A DNA stretch of 33,468 nucleotides, taken from the IMG/VR virus record IMGVR_UViG_3300028025_000390, positions 1 to 33,468 of that record; one strand, 5' to 3'. Below are positions 14,715 through 24,599 of the stretch, in pieces. The position numbers were made by a program, and so were the translations under genes. Each line of letters begins with the position of its first letter. Positions within the stretch are counted from its first letter, which is position 1. Under the pieces are notes generated by a model. The model did no database searches, was not told where the DNA came from, and saw nothing but the letters and a program-made list of their open reading frames with translations. Origin of the DNA: a virus.

Positions 14715-15458
14715 ATGGCAACATCAGGAACTACAAGTTTCTCAGTAACAAGAAATGATATTATCTCAGCTTCACTACGCTTATTAGGTGTTCTTGAAGA
14801 GGGTGCTAACCCTAATCCTACTGCTATTGAAAATGCAAGTCTTGTTCTTAACATGATGATTAAGGACTGGATGACTGATGGTATTAAACTATGGACAACT
14901 ACAGAAATTGTTCTACCTTTAGTAGCAGGTCAAACTTCTTACAGCATTGGTCCTGAAAGTTCTAATGACTTAGTGACAAACAAACCACTTCGTTTAATTC
15001 AAGCTTTCTTACGTAACATGTCAGTAGATCCGTACATTGATATGCCTATGACTTTAATTTCTGAACAAGAGTACAATATCTTAGGTTCTAAGTTCAGTGA
15101 AGGTGCTATTAACTCTGTGTACTACAAGCCTTATGTCAATCATGGTATTGCCAAGGTTTTCTTGACACCTAACACTTCAACAGCTGAAGACTATGAACTA
15201 CATTTAAATGTTCAACGTCCAATTGAGGATATTACAAGTGCTAATCAAACATTTGATTTTCCCTCAGAATGGTACCAGTCCTTGCGTTGGGGCCTAGCTG
15301 CTGAATTAGCCTCAGAATATGGCTTGACAACTGAACGAATATCTGCTATAATATCTAGATCAAACTCATATAAAGATAGACTAGCGGCTTGGGATACTGA
15401 GTACAATAGTACTTTCTTCCAACCAGACGTTCGGATGAATCAGCATGCCTACCGTTAG
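14715..15458 (+). CDS. Head completion / tail accessory protein (P22 gp4-like)
   Basis: A 247-residue protein. RNDIISASLRLLGVLEEGANPNPTAIENASLVLNMMIKDWMTDGIKLWT is characteristic of the P22 gp4-type proteins that bind the portal ring after packaging and start tail assembly. The rest contains a helical core and a C-terminal W-rich segment (EWYQSLRWGLAAELASEYGL), also typical of the family. Its end overlaps the gp10-like gene by 14 nt, as such pairs often do. The AAAGGAT site at 14703-14709 supports the start. Confidence 0.83.
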   Translation: MATSGTTSFSVTRNDIISASLRLLGVLEEGANPNPTAIENASLVLNMMIKDWMTDGIKLWTTTEIVLPLVAGQTSYSIGPESSNDLVTNKPLRLIQAFLRNMSVDPYIDMPMTLISEQEYNILGSKFSEGAINSVYYKPYVNHGIAKVFLTPNTSTAEDYELHLNVQRPIEDITSANQTFDFPSEWYQSLRWGLAAELASEYGLTTERISAIISRSNSYKDRLAAWDTEYNSTFFQPDVRMNQHAYR

Positions 15459-16818
15459 ACTTCCACTAGCCTTTCCAATACAGAGTCGTCAAGCAGATCC
15501 TTTTAAAGATGCTAAGATGGTCAATGCCTACAAAGAGGCTGATCAAGTTCTTAAAAGGCCTGGACTGTCATATCTTACAGTAGATCCTGTTCTACCTACT
15601 GACGTTGGTCAAGGTGTCTTTGCTTATAATCAAGCTCTATTTACTTGTATTAATAACGAACTATATAAAGTAGAAGCAGGTGTATCTACTCTTATAGGTA
15701 GTATTACAGGTGATGTTAAGCCTTTATACTGGACTTCTACATTTAATAATAACTATCTGTTCTTTCATAACCAATCTAAAGGTTACGTTTATGATGCAGT
15801 TGGTGGTTTAAATGAGATTACTACTCCGTTTTTTCCTACAAACTTAGTTCCAGGTGTAGGTTACCTAGATACTTATGTAGCAGTTATGAACGTTGATGGT
15901 AGAATCTATACATCAGATCCTGCAGATCCTACTACATGGAATGCTCTTAACTATGTATCTACAACAAGTCAACCAGACTTGGCAACAGGTATATCTAGTC
16001 ACTTGAACTACATTGTAGCCTTTAACCAATGGTCTATGCAGTTCTTCTATGATGTTGGTACGTCAACAGGATCACCTTTGTTATCAAACGCTTCAGCTAA
16101 TCTTGAGATTGGTTGTGCTAATGGTAACTCACTTGTTAAATTTGAACAGACACTAGCGTGGGTGGGTCAGTCAAATACAGCAGGTAAAGGTGTTTACCTT
16201 CTTAATGGTATTGTTCCAATCAAAGTATCTAATCAGTTTATTGATAAGTACTTGGATGCTGATACTTGTGAGAGCTGTAAAGCTACTGGCATTAAGTACA
16301 ATGGTCATAGTTGGTATATACTAACTTTACCTGATTCTGATCTTACCTTTGTGTACGATATCGATGAGAAGATCTGGACATTCTGGTCTTCTGTTCAGAA
16401 TGGCCTTGAACAGTACTTTGTTGGTAACTATGCTACTTCTTTGAATGGTCATTCTTACTTACAAGATAGTGTCAATGGTGAGCTTTACATGCTTGACCAA
16501 GAGACTTACTTAGATGCTGATGGAGTTATTAACTTTAGGTTAGTGTCTCCTCTTATAGATGCTGAGACTCAGTACCGTAAGACTATCATTCGTGTTGAGA
16601 TGATTGGTGACAAGACTGATACAGTCCTTAGGATTAGACACACGGACAATGACTATCAAACGTGGTCTATGTATCGTAGTGTAAACTTAAGTGATTCTCG
16701 ACCTGTACTCTTTCAAAATGGTATAACTCGACGAAGAGCTTATGAGTTCTTTAACAATGATAATACCTTTATTCGTTTAGCTTTCTTAGAACTAGACTTA
16801 ACAGTCGGTGATAACTAA
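15445..16818 (+). CDS. Packaged DNA stabilisation protein / tail hub (P22 gp10-like)
   Basis: A 457-residue protein resembling the P22 gp10 hub family. It begins RLPLAFPIQSRQADPFKDAKMVNAYKE, passes through RPGLSYLTVDP, and then runs as a series of beta-propeller-like strands: GVFAYNQALFTCINNELYKV, NNNYLFFHNQSKGYVYD, GYLDTYVAVMNVDGRIYTSDP, YILTLPDSDLTFVYDIDEKIWTFW. In P22 this protein attaches below gp4 and closes the channel against leakage of DNA. The gp4-gp10 order is preserved here. Confidence 0.84.
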   Translation: MPTVRLPLAFPIQSRQADPFKDAKMVNAYKEADQVLKRPGLSYLTVDPVLPTDVGQGVFAYNQALFTCINNELYKVEAGVSTLIGSITGDVKPLYWTSTFNNNYLFFHNQSKGYVYDAVGGLNEITTPFFPTNLVPGVGYLDTYVAVMNVDGRIYTSDPADPTTWNALNYVSTTSQPDLATGISSHLNYIVAFNQWSMQFFYDVGTSTGSPLLSNASANLEIGCANGNSLVKFEQTLAWVGQSNTAGKGVYLLNGIVPIKVSNQFIDKYLDADTCESCKATGIKYNGHSWYILTLPDSDLTFVYDIDEKIWTFWSSVQNGLEQYFVGNYATSLNGHSYLQDSVNGELYMLDQETYLDADGVINFRLVSPLIDAETQYRKTIIRVEMIGDKTDTVLRIRHTDNDYQTWSMYRSVNLSDSRPVLFQNGITRRRAYEFFNNDNTFIRLAFLELDLTVGDN

Positions 16819-17131
16819 AGTGGACTATATAGAAGAATACGTAAAACATCCAGTACTAATCAAAGAAGACTACACAATATACTTTCAGTACAAAGATGAC
16901 TATATTATAGTTCATTGTGATGTTGATAGATGGTCTAAGACCGTAATGAATAGATTGATACTTGACAGTTTCTATTTATTTAAGATTCAAGAAAAGCCAA
17001 TATATGCTTTTCACGATGTTCAAGATAAGAAGCATTTAAAATTTATAACACGTATGGGGTTTACTTCAGTTGTTTGTGAAGTATCTACAGAAGATGGGAA
17101 TAGACTAATGTTCCAATGGGAAGGTATTTGA
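16808..17131 (+). CDS. Putative acetyltransferase-fold (GNAT-like) phage protein
   Basis: A protein of up to 107 residues (GTG start at 16808; a second GTG at 16820 directly behind the gp10 stop, giving 103 residues, is equally plausible). It reads IYFQYKDDYIIVHCDVDRWSKTVMNRLILDSFYLFKIQEKPIYAFHD then HLKFITRMGFTSVV, which fits the short GNAT-like proteins seen near internal virion genes in podoviruses, with a GF.. turn near the C-terminus. The canonical acetyl-CoA pyrophosphate loop is not obvious, so it may have a structural role only. There is no strong ribosome site, suggesting coupling to the upstream gene. Confidence 0.52.
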   Translation: MITKVDYIEEYVKHPVLIKEDYTIYFQYKDDYIIVHCDVDRWSKTVMNRLILDSFYLFKIQEKPIYAFHDVQDKKHLKFITRMGFTSVVCEVSTEDGNRLMFQWEGI

Positions 17132-17132
17132 T

Positions 17133-17873
17133 ATGGGAAAAGTATTTAAAACGGTAGCCAAAATTGGTGGTGCTGTAGTAGGTGGCATAACTGGTGGACC
17201 AGCTGGTGCAGTTGCTGGGTATAATCTTGGTTCTTCTATTGGTGGAGCTGTCAGTGATATTGCTGGAGGTGGTTCTTCTAATAGCACTCAACAAGGTAAT
17301 ATAGCTAATGGGGCTTACTATGACCCATTTGGTGCTTCACGAGGTATTTATGCTGCTAAGTTAAATACTCTTATGAGTGATCCAGCTGAAGCTGCTAAAA
17401 TGGTTAAAGCTTCTATTCCATACACGGAAGGTATGGCTTCAGGTGAGCGTGCTCTAAGGGCTAACTTAGCTCGCACTGGTCAGACTCAGTCTGGTGCAGA
17501 ACAAATTGCATTTAGTAACTTAGGTCAAGACTTCTTTACTAAATCTTATCAAGACTTATACAATCAGTTCTCTACTTTGTCTGGTGCTACACAGGCTCCA
17601 ATGAGCATGGCTAGTGCTAACCAACTTGGTGCTTCTCAAGGTCGTTTACAAGATCAAGCTTATGGACAAGCTATTGGTGCAATTGGTGATATCTTCACTA
17701 GCACTAGTGGTGGCGGTGGTATTAATATCGGAACTATGCCTAATCCTAATATGGGTAGTAGCTATGCTCCAGGTGCTATAAGTTATGCTCCCACAAATAC
17801 TAATTTTGGTATGGGTGGTTATGTAGGACCTTCAAACATGGGTGGTGGTCTTGTTGGACCTTCTTGGGCTTAA
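17133..17873 (+). CDS. Gly/Ala-rich internal virion (ejection) protein
   Basis: A 246-residue protein with an N-terminal hydrophobic Gly-rich region (KIGGAVVGGITGGPAGAVAGYN), a helical middle with EGMASGERALRANLARTGQTQSGAEQIAFSNLG, and a long Gly/Asn/Ser/Met-rich C-terminus (from about residue 185). Ejection proteins such as P22 gp7 combine the same features. The central SGAEQIAFSNLGQDFFTKSYQDLYNQ resembles a conserved part of phage internal proteins that I have seen but cannot name. It precedes two larger internal proteins, consistent with a DNA-injection group. Confidence 0.65.
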   Translation: MGKVFKTVAKIGGAVVGGITGGPAGAVAGYNLGSSIGGAVSDIAGGGSSNSTQQGNIANGAYYDPFGASRGIYAAKLNTLMSDPAEAAKMVKASIPYTEGMASGERALRANLARTGQTQSGAEQIAFSNLGQDFFTKSYQDLYNQFSTLSGATQAPMSMASANQLGASQGRLQDQAYGQAIGAIGDIFTSTSGGGGINIGTMPNPNMGSSYAPGAISYAPTNTNFGMGGYVGPSNMGGGLVGPSWA

Positions 17874-17884
17874 AGGAAAAAGAT

Positions 17885-19408
17885 ATGCCAATATTAATGT
17901 CAGATGTATATGCAGGTCAGCAAGGTGCTATTGATACTAGAAATAAGCGCATGCTTGAAGAAGAGAACAGATTAAAACTTGCAGAGTTAATGCGTGTTCG
18001 TGATGAAGAAGCTGCGGCTAGGGATATTAAAACTAAGATTGCTAATCAAATTCTAGATAAGCAAACTCAACCTGAGTACGTTCCTCCTGCTGTAGGACAA
18101 GGTCAAGGTTTAATACCTCAAATGCCTCCTACTAATGCTCCTGAAGGCATGGTTCCTCAAGAGGGTTTAACAGGCCTTGGTGGTATGTCTACTCCTCAAC
18201 AAGGACCTATGGGTTTACAACCTGAAGAAGGTCTTACTGGTTTAGGAGGTATGTCTACACCTACAGGTATGGCTCCTGAACAAGCACCTATGGAACAAGC
18301 TGCTCCAACTCAAGGCACTATAATGTCTGCCTTTGATTCTTCTGGAGTTGCTGCTACTCAAGCTATGTCTAAAGTAGACCAAGTTAAACAGGCTGCTATG
18401 GAAATGCGTAAAGCAGGTTTGCATGATGAAGCTGATAAGTACGAAATGAAAGCGTACAAGCTTCAAGGTGCTGCTGATGATGCTCAAAAGACACACTTAG
18501 AACTAGCTGAAAAAGTATCTGACTATATTGGTAGTCAAGCTAATGGTTACTTAAGTGCTATTAAAAATCCAAATGTTAATCCTGAAGCTGCTTGGCAGCG
18601 TGTGCTCTTAAACTTAAGTGCCAATGGTATTGACATTGAAGAAGAAATGGCTGTGCCTCCTGAGCAACGTAAGGCTTATGCAGAACAAGCTGCAGCATCT
18701 GCTGTTTCTAGCAAAGATCAAATAGCTTTACAAAGAACTCTTTTAGCTGAAGCTGGTAAACAACAACGGGCTAATCAATCTGAGAATCTTCGTAGAGAAA
18801 TTCAAACTGAAAAGACTAGGGAACAGGCTCTTAACAGAGATCTTAAAACACGTCGTCTATCTCTTTCAGAAAGTAAGCAAGCTCTTGCTGAGAAAAAAGC
18901 TAACTACGAAGCTCTTAAAGATGATGTTAAATTAAAACTAGATGCATCTAAAGTACAACTAGATCAAGTTAATAAAACAATTGATGACTATACTACTCGT
19001 AAACTAGAACTAGATAAAGGTAACTTATACTTTGATTCTAGGGGTATTGCTATTTCTAGTGATGACGAAGAAGTTCGTGCTCAAGAATCTAAATTCCTTA
19101 ATGATCAAATTGCTTTACTAACAAGCAGGAAAGCTGATCTAACTGGTACTGTTGAAGATTTATCTACAGAACAGTCTGAACTTTCTAGAACATTTGCTGG
19201 TCTTGAAAAAGAACCTGGTGCTAAACCAGAAGCTAAAGCTACTACAGGTAAGTTTGTTTATACTTCTAAAGCTGATGCTGCTAGCCGTAAGAACTATGAA
19301 GCTTTTATGGAACAGACTAAGTCTATTAAAGATCCAGCAGAACGCTCTCGTGTACAGGTAGCTGCTCAAAACAGAATGTTAGAGAACCAGTATATTAAAT
19401 CTAAATAA
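17885..19408 (+). CDS. Internal virion / ejection protein (coiled coil)
   Basis: A 507-residue protein. The start at 17885 is preferred because AAAGGAAAA (17872-17880) precedes it; an earlier in-frame start at 17864 overlaps the previous gene. The first 90 residues are helical and acidic; residues about 70-135 are Gly/Met/Pro-rich with a 22-residue tandem repeat (EGLTGLGGMSTP twice). From about residue 135 to 470 the protein is mostly coiled coil, with long runs rich in K, E, Q, A and L. This architecture matches long internal virion proteins that form an injection channel. No enzymatic motif is visible. Confidence 0.65.
   Translation: MPILMSDVYAGQQGAIDTRNKRMLEEENRLKLAELMRVRDEEAAARDIKTKIANQILDKQTQPEYVPPAVGQGQGLIPQMPPTNAPEGMVPQEGLTGLGGMSTPQQGPMGLQPEEGLTGLGGMSTPTGMAPEQAPMEQAAPTQGTIMSAFDSSGVAATQAMSKVDQVKQAAMEMRKAGLHDEADKYEMKAYKLQGAADDAQKTHLELAEKVSDYIGSQANGYLSAIKNPNVNPEAAWQRVLLNLSANGIDIEEEMAVPPEQRKAYAEQAAASAVSSKDQIALQRTLLAEAGKQQRANQSENLRREIQTEKTREQALNRDLKTRRLSLSESKQALAEKKANYEALKDDVKLKLDASKVQLDQVNKTIDDYTTRKLELDKGNLYFDSRGIAISSDDEEVRAQESKFLNDQIALLTSRKADLTGTVEDLSTEQSELSRTFAGLEKEPGAKPEAKATTGKFVYTSKADAASRKNYEAFMEQTKSIKDPAERSRVQVAAQNRMLENQYIKSK
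18161..18262 (+). repeat. Two-copy coding repeat, 66-nt period
   Basis: The peptide EGLTGLGGMSTP occurs twice, 22 residues apart, in the Gly/Met/Pro-rich linker of the internal virion protein. The DNA of the two copies differs at many third positions, so it is not a recent duplication. Confidence 0.6.
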
Positions 19409-19418
19409 AGGAAGTTAA

Positions 19419-22400
19419 ATGGCTCTTAGCTTTGATGACCTACTTCCTTCTATAAGTAGTCAACCTGCTCCTGTAACTCCTCCTGCTAATACAGATGTCT
19501 CTCAACAAAACTTAACAAAGTTTCTAGACTTTACAAGTAAGTCTGAGGGAGCTGATTACAATACTATAGTCGGTGGTAAATCTTTTGAAGACTATTCCAG
19601 ACATCCTGGAGTCGTCGGTCTTACCACGTCTGCTGGTCCTAGTACTGCAGCTGGTAGGTATCAGATTACTAAGACAACATACGATGATGTTGCTTCTAAA
19701 CTAGGGATCACAGACTTCTCTCCTGAAAGTCAAGACAAGATTGCTCTTGAGCTTATTCGTAGAAAGAATGCTCTTGAGGATGTTCAAGCTGGTAGATTCC
19801 CTGAGGCTATTAAAAAGCTAGGTGGTACATGGGCTAGCTTCTCTTCTAGTAAATATAATCAACCTAAGAACACAGCTGAAAAAGAAGCAAAGCTTCTAGC
19901 TGGATCTAAAGGTGCTTTATCATTTGATGATCTTTTACCTGCTACTAAGGACTCTAAGGGTTCAGTATCTTTTGATGACTTAATGCCTAAAGAAGAGAAA
20001 CAGAACTGGTTAGGTACTGGTCCTGAAATGACTACAGGCGAGTACTTTAAGTCAGGCTTTGTTGGACGTTTCTTATCAAATGCTGAACACCTTGACGAAC
20101 TTGATAAACAAGCTCAAGCTAAAGTTTTAGCTACCTATGGTAAAGGTATTAAAGAGAACACAAGTAAATATCGAGGTCTTGTTAAACAAGAATTAGACTC
20201 TTTAGTAAATCAAGAAAAAGTAAAGGCTCAGGAAGAAGCTAAGGCTAATCCTACTCCTAGTATTGGTGAGTCCTTTAAACAGTTTGGTCAAGAGCTTGTT
20301 GATAGTCCTTGGAAAACAGCTAAGAGTTTCTTATACGAACTTGGCAAAGACCCTGAGTTACTTCTACTAGGTGCTGGTGGAGGTGCTGTAGAGGCTGCAA
20401 CAGCTACAGGTAAACTAGCTAAGACTGCTCAAGCTGCTAAGACTATTGGTGCTGCGGCAGTTAAACCTGCAGCTACTGGTGCTACTCTTGAAACTCTTGC
20501 TGAAACAGGTAGTCCTGCTGGATTTGATCCTCAGGCTATTGCAAATACTGCTGCTATGTTTGGTGCCTTTGGCTCTACTATGAAAGCTGGTGGTATGGCT
20601 TTAAAAGCAGTCAAAACGCCTACTGGTGGTAAACCTAAACAGCCTTATACTGAAGCTGAGTTTGAAACAGAGCTTAATAAGGCAGAACAAGAAGTTCGTA
20701 ATATGGGTGGTGAGCCTGCTCCTAAAACAGAAGCAAAGGCTGAAGCTCCTAAAGCATCTGAAGAAGCTACTAAAATACTGGAAGATGATCCTAGCCTAGC
20801 AGAAGCTGGTGACGTATTTAAAGGTGATACAACTACAGAACAGACCCCTGTTAATGTTATACACCGTGTGATAGCTGATACCATCTTAAACAATAGAGCT
20901 GCTCGAATACTTAGAGAGTCTCTTGAACGTATGGTTCCTAATAAAAAGATTAGGGAACGTATGACTATGGCTATTGAAGGTGCTAAGGAAACTGATCGTC
21001 TTCTTACTGATGTTGAGAAGAATGAGCTTCTTTACGGTACTGGTAAAGTAAAAGCAGGTACACAGTTTGTAGACAAGGGTCTTACTGGTGCTTTAGAAGG
21101 CATGTACAGGAAGTACACTCAAGGTGCTTTCAAAGACGAAGCTGAACGTATTGCTTATAAGGAACGTTTAGACAAGCTTGAGTATACTGTTAACATGCTT
21201 AAAGAGTTACCTTCTGAAGAGAATGCTATCAAGGTTCTTAAAGTAATTCAGGACAGACTTCGTGTTATTGGTGAACAAGCTAAGACAGAAGGTTTGTTTG
21301 ATCAACTACGTCAAAACTATGTTACTCACGTATTAGATTTCTCTGATAGTACTTTATCTAAAGCTCAACAAACATCCTTAAGAGACCGTATTCTAGGTGG
21401 GAAAGAAAGTCGTTTTGTTCGTGACTTCTCACAACATCGTATCTATAAAACTATTCGTGATCTTGAGAAACGCTTGTATGAAGCTGGTCAAGAGATGGGT
21501 CTTGATACTCGTGGTGTTAAGGTTCAACGAGACATAGCTAGGATTGCTGAGATCTATCAGCAGTCTATGATGAATGCTGTTATTCAAAAGAAAGCTATTA
21601 ACTTCTTAGCTAAACAGAAGGCTCCTTTACTTGATGGTAAGCAGTTAGAGCTTCTTACTAAAGATCATAAAGTAGCTTTTGAGAATGGCTATGTTAAGTT
21701 TACTGGACGTGGGTCTGAAGCACTTAAAGATTACATGGTTCATCCTGATCTTGTAGATGCTCTTGGCTATTTGTTTACTGAAAAAGATCCTGGTATAGTA
21801 CTTAAAATATTAAGTGGTGTATCTATGTTGTCTAAAACAATTACAACAATGGCATCACTATTCCATGCTACTTCCTTGGCTCTAGCCCGTGCTGGTGCTA
21901 CTCCTTATGGCATGCTTAAAGAGGGAGTTAAAGGGTTCTCTGGAACTAGGGCAGCTCTTGAGACTATTCGTCATGATGGTTTAAGTAAAGAAGTAGATGC
22001 TTGGACTAGGTCTGGTCTTAAGTTTGAGACAGAAGACATTCAACAAGGTATACTACCAGAGTTTGCTAAGAACTTAGATAACTTTGTAACTAAACTAGCT
22101 ACTTCAGAAGATGTCCGTCTTACACGAAGAGTGATTGATCCTCTTGATGCTAATGTATTACAGACTTTAAATACATTTACTTGGGACTTCATGCATTCTG
22201 CAGGTAAGTTTGCAACTGCTCAGTATATCTTTGCTAAGATTAAAACTCGTAATCCTGAAATGCCTGATAATGTTATTAGGGATGAGGTATCTGCTTTTGT
22301 TAATAATACCTTTGGTGGTCTTGACTGGTTAAAAATAGCTGATGAAGTTCAGAACAAAGTACTTAAAAAGCTAGCTATGGTAGCTTATAGTAATCGTGGT

Positions 22401-23051
22401 AGAACATGGTTGCAGATTGCTATGTTTGCTCCTGACTGGACTATATCTACTCTTCGTTCTTACTCTAAAGCTTTACCTAAAGATTTACTTAAACCTCAAA
22501 ACTGGCAAATTAAAGAAGGTGCTAAAGGATTATTTAATCCTAAGACATCAGGTGATTTGGCTAGACGCTATGTAGCTACTACTGGTTTAATGTGGTTAAC
22601 ACTTCTTAATGGTATTAATATGGCTACATCTGGTCATTATATGTGGGAGAATGATGATCCTACACGTATTGACTTAGGTGATGGTACTACCATGCAGGCT
22701 GCTAAACACTCTATGGAAGGTCCTCACTGGTTAATGCACCCAATTAAAACTGGGTTTAACAAGATGGGCTATGTTCCTAAAACAATTGCTGCTCTTGGTT
22801 CTCCTTATGTTAATAATCCATTAGATGTAGCTAAGACTATTGCTGAACCTTTTGTTCCATTCCAAGTAAGTGCTGCTATGCAAGCACCTGAAGGTGAGAA
22901 GATTAAACGTGGTGTTGCAAGCTTTGTTGGTTTACCTATCTATGGTCAAACAAATAAAGCTAATACTTCTCCTGAAGTTTTAATGGAACGTAAAAAAACA
23001 CGTAAAGAAACTATGAGAGCTAACAAAGAGAAGAAATTGGAGAGGATGTAA
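19419..23051 (+). CDS. Large internal virion protein with lysozyme-like domain
   Basis: A 1210-residue protein, the largest here. Residues about 33-160 resemble a muramidase of the GH24/GH104 type: FLDFTSKSEGADYNTIVGG (candidate catalytic Glu43), then STAAGRYQITKTTYDDVA and a helix with QDKIALELI. In T7 gp16 and similar proteins, such a domain opens peptidoglycan during DNA entry. Around it, SFDDLL or SFDDLM occurs three times (residues 4, 168, 184). The middle is helical; residues about 400-520 are Glu/Ala-rich; the C-terminal half contains helix-rich segments that could span the envelope (about 810-830 and 1040-1060). It overlaps the next gene by 1 nt. Confidence 0.75.
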   Translation: MALSFDDLLPSISSQPAPVTPPANTDVSQQNLTKFLDFTSKSEGADYNTIVGGKSFEDYSRHPGVVGLTTSAGPSTAAGRYQITKTTYDDVASKLGITDFSPESQDKIALELIRRKNALEDVQAGRFPEAIKKLGGTWASFSSSKYNQPKNTAEKEAKLLAGSKGALSFDDLLPATKDSKGSVSFDDLMPKEEKQNWLGTGPEMTTGEYFKSGFVGRFLSNAEHLDELDKQAQAKVLATYGKGIKENTSKYRGLVKQELDSLVNQEKVKAQEEAKANPTPSIGESFKQFGQELVDSPWKTAKSFLYELGKDPELLLLGAGGGAVEAATATGKLAKTAQAAKTIGAAAVKPAATGATLETLAETGSPAGFDPQAIANTAAMFGAFGSTMKAGGMALKAVKTPTGGKPKQPYTEAEFETELNKAEQEVRNMGGEPAPKTEAKAEAPKASEEATKILEDDPSLAEAGDVFKGDTTTEQTPVNVIHRVIADTILNNRAARILRESLERMVPNKKIRERMTMAIEGAKETDRLLTDVEKNELLYGTGKVKAGTQFVDKGLTGALEGMYRKYTQGAFKDEAERIAYKERLDKLEYTVNMLKELPSEENAIKVLKVIQDRLRVIGEQAKTEGLFDQLRQNYVTHVLDFSDSTLSKAQQTSLRDRILGGKESRFVRDFSQHRIYKTIRDLEKRLYEAGQEMGLDTRGVKVQRDIARIAEIYQQSMMNAVIQKKAINFLAKQKAPLLDGKQLELLTKDHKVAFENGYVKFTGRGSEALKDYMVHPDLVDALGYLFTEKDPGIVLKILSGVSMLSKTITTMASLFHATSLALARAGATPYGMLKEGVKGFSGTRAALETIRHDGLSKEVDAWTRSGLKFETEDIQQGILPEFAKNLDNFVTKLATSEDVRLTRRVIDPLDANVLQTLNTFTWDFMHSAGKFATAQYIFAKIKTRNPEMPDNVIRDEVSAFVNNTFGGLDWLKIADEVQNKVLKKLAMVAYSNRGRTWLQIAMFAPDWTISTLRSYSKALPKDLLKPQNWQIKEGAKGLFNPKTSGDLARRYVATTGLMWLTLLNGINMATSGHYMWENDDPTRIDLGDGTTMQAAKHSMEGPHWLMHPIKTGFNKMGYVPKTIAALGSPYVNNPLDVAKTIAEPFVPFQVSAAMQAPEGEKIKRGVASFVGLPIYGQTNKANTSPEVLMERKKTRKETMRANKEKKLERM

Positions 23052-23782
23052 TGGCTATTCAGTTACCACCAATTCCTAACAATCCAATTACAGATGCTTT
23101 TGTATGGCGTGATTGGTTCTTTAAAGTATCTCAGATCCTAGTACAGAATGCTGCTATTGCTTGGTCTAGCCTTAACTTTACTGGTTCTAATCTATTAGAC
23201 ATAGAGACAAGACAGCACAATGCTCTTCAAGATATGCAAGGTGGTTTTACTAATCAGTATTACCATCTTACTCTTGCTCAGTACAACAGTCTAGTTACTG
23301 GTCTTTCTTATGGTGCTTATCAGAACAATGCTGATCAGAACTTAGCTACTGCTAATACTCCTACTGTAGTAGTGTTTAATACTACGGACTATCAGAAGAA
23401 TATATCACGGGCTTCTAATCAACTTACTATAGCTAATGCTGGTGTTTATAATGTACAGTATAGTCTACAGTTAGCTAATACAGATGCAGCTGAACATGCT
23501 GCTACTGTTTGGCTTCGTAAGAATGGTACTGATATTGTTGGTACAGCCAGTAAGTTTGATGTACCTAAAAAACATGGTTCTAGTGATGGGTATTTAATTG
23601 CTGCTGTTAACTTCTATGTTGATGTTACTGCTGGTCAATACCTAGAACTTGTTATAGCTGCAGATCAAGTAGAGAATGGTGTTACTGATGGTATTTATAT
23701 AGAAGCTTATCCTGCACAGACTACTCCTTATGCTCATCCAAGTATTCCTAGCTCTGTTATAACTATAACCCAAGTGGCATAA
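23051..23782 (+). CDS. Fibre/tip protein with C1q-like jelly-roll
   Basis: A 243-residue protein. The N-terminal PPIPNNPITDAFVWRDWFFKVSQIL and SLNFTGSNLLDIETRQHNALQDMQGG form a known attachment block in podovirus virion proteins. The C-terminal 150 residues have the order of a C1q/TNF-type jelly roll: VVVFNTTDYQKNISRASNQLTIANAGVYNVQYSLQLANTD, HAATVWLRKNGTDI and GQYLELVIAADQ. Such trimers often form the end of short fibres. It starts at the stop of the large internal protein (TAATG). Confidence 0.65.
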   Translation: MAIQLPPIPNNPITDAFVWRDWFFKVSQILVQNAAIAWSSLNFTGSNLLDIETRQHNALQDMQGGFTNQYYHLTLAQYNSLVTGLSYGAYQNNADQNLATANTPTVVVFNTTDYQKNISRASNQLTIANAGVYNVQYSLQLANTDAAEHAATVWLRKNGTDIVGTASKFDVPKKHGSSDGYLIAAVNFYVDVTAGQYLELVIAADQVENGVTDGIYIEAYPAQTTPYAHPSIPSSVITITQVA

Positions 23783-23784
23783 CT

Positions 23785-24579
23785 ATGGACTTAAGTCAAT
23801 TAAACAAACTTAAACAGTACCTTGTTTCTAATGCTATGGCCCCTGCTGAACTAGGAGCTAAGGGTGTTTACTCTGCTTGGAAAGAATCTATATCTCCTGA
23901 GTATAGGTTTGCTCTTCAGACACTTTATGGTAATAGAAAACAACCCTTTACTAATGAGGATTTAACTGCCTCTGAATTACAGGGTTACTCTGATATTATA
24001 AAAGAGACAGAACAAAGAAGAAAAGATACTTATCCATCTTTAATAAAAGACAATGAGTTTGCTCTTGAGACTCTTAATAAAGACTTAGCAGTAAAACAAG
24101 AACAGTTTAATAAACTTCCTAAAGATAGAAAGTACTGGACAGAAGATCATTGGGCTCTTTTCCAAGAACTACAAGATATGCAACGTCAAAAAGCTACTCT
24201 TCAGAATGATTATGACATTGCTAAAAGACGGACAGAGAAGTTTAAAGAAGGTAAGGGTGACGTTCAGTATAAGGACTATCAAAAGTTTAATAACCCTACA
24301 AATGACCCAAAGCAAGTTCAAGACTCTTCTATAGCTTTAGCTAATACTATAGGTGCTTTTAATTATCAAAAGACTCCTGAAGGATATAACATAAAAGATC
24401 GTTGGGACTTTGATAATAGTGTAGATCGTCCTTACATAGATAAGTATCAACAAGGAGGATACCCTGCTGTATTTAAAGATGTTTGGAACTCAGGGGATGT
24501 TGGTACTCTTCCAGTAGGATTAGCTATTAAAAAACTAGGTAGGGATGGTAGGGACATTAATATAACTGTTCCTAAATAA
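23785..24579 (+). CDS. Hypothetical protein at the end of the late operon
   Basis: A 264-residue protein: an N-terminal helical part (SQLNKLKQYLVSNAMAPAELGAKG), a charged central coiled coil (about residues 70-160; SLIKDNEFALETLNKDLAV, KDRKYWTEDHWALFQELQDMQRQKATL), and a C-terminal globular part with FNYQKTPEGYNIKDRWDFDN and GLAIKKLGRDGRDINITV. The 'GxFnYkktpeGY.i.D.yDF' pattern is known from end-of-operon proteins of environmental phages, possibly virion-associated. No enzyme motif was seen. It is the last gene before the pqqA unit. Confidence 0.58.
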   Translation: MDLSQLNKLKQYLVSNAMAPAELGAKGVYSAWKESISPEYRFALQTLYGNRKQPFTNEDLTASELQGYSDIIKETEQRRKDTYPSLIKDNEFALETLNKDLAVKQEQFNKLPKDRKYWTEDHWALFQELQDMQRQKATLQNDYDIAKRRTEKFKEGKGDVQYKDYQKFNNPTNDPKQVQDSSIALANTIGAFNYQKTPEGYNIKDRWDFDNSVDRPYIDKYQQGGYPAVFKDVWNSGDVGTLPVGLAIKKLGRDGRDINITVPK

Positions 24580-24599
24580 GAAGAATCATGATTATACTG

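Noticed and set aside
17105-17287. Pro-rich frames on the - strand over the Gly-rich ejection protein
   Set aside because: They reflect Gly codons read in reverse; both frames lie in a late + strand gene and have no plausible start.
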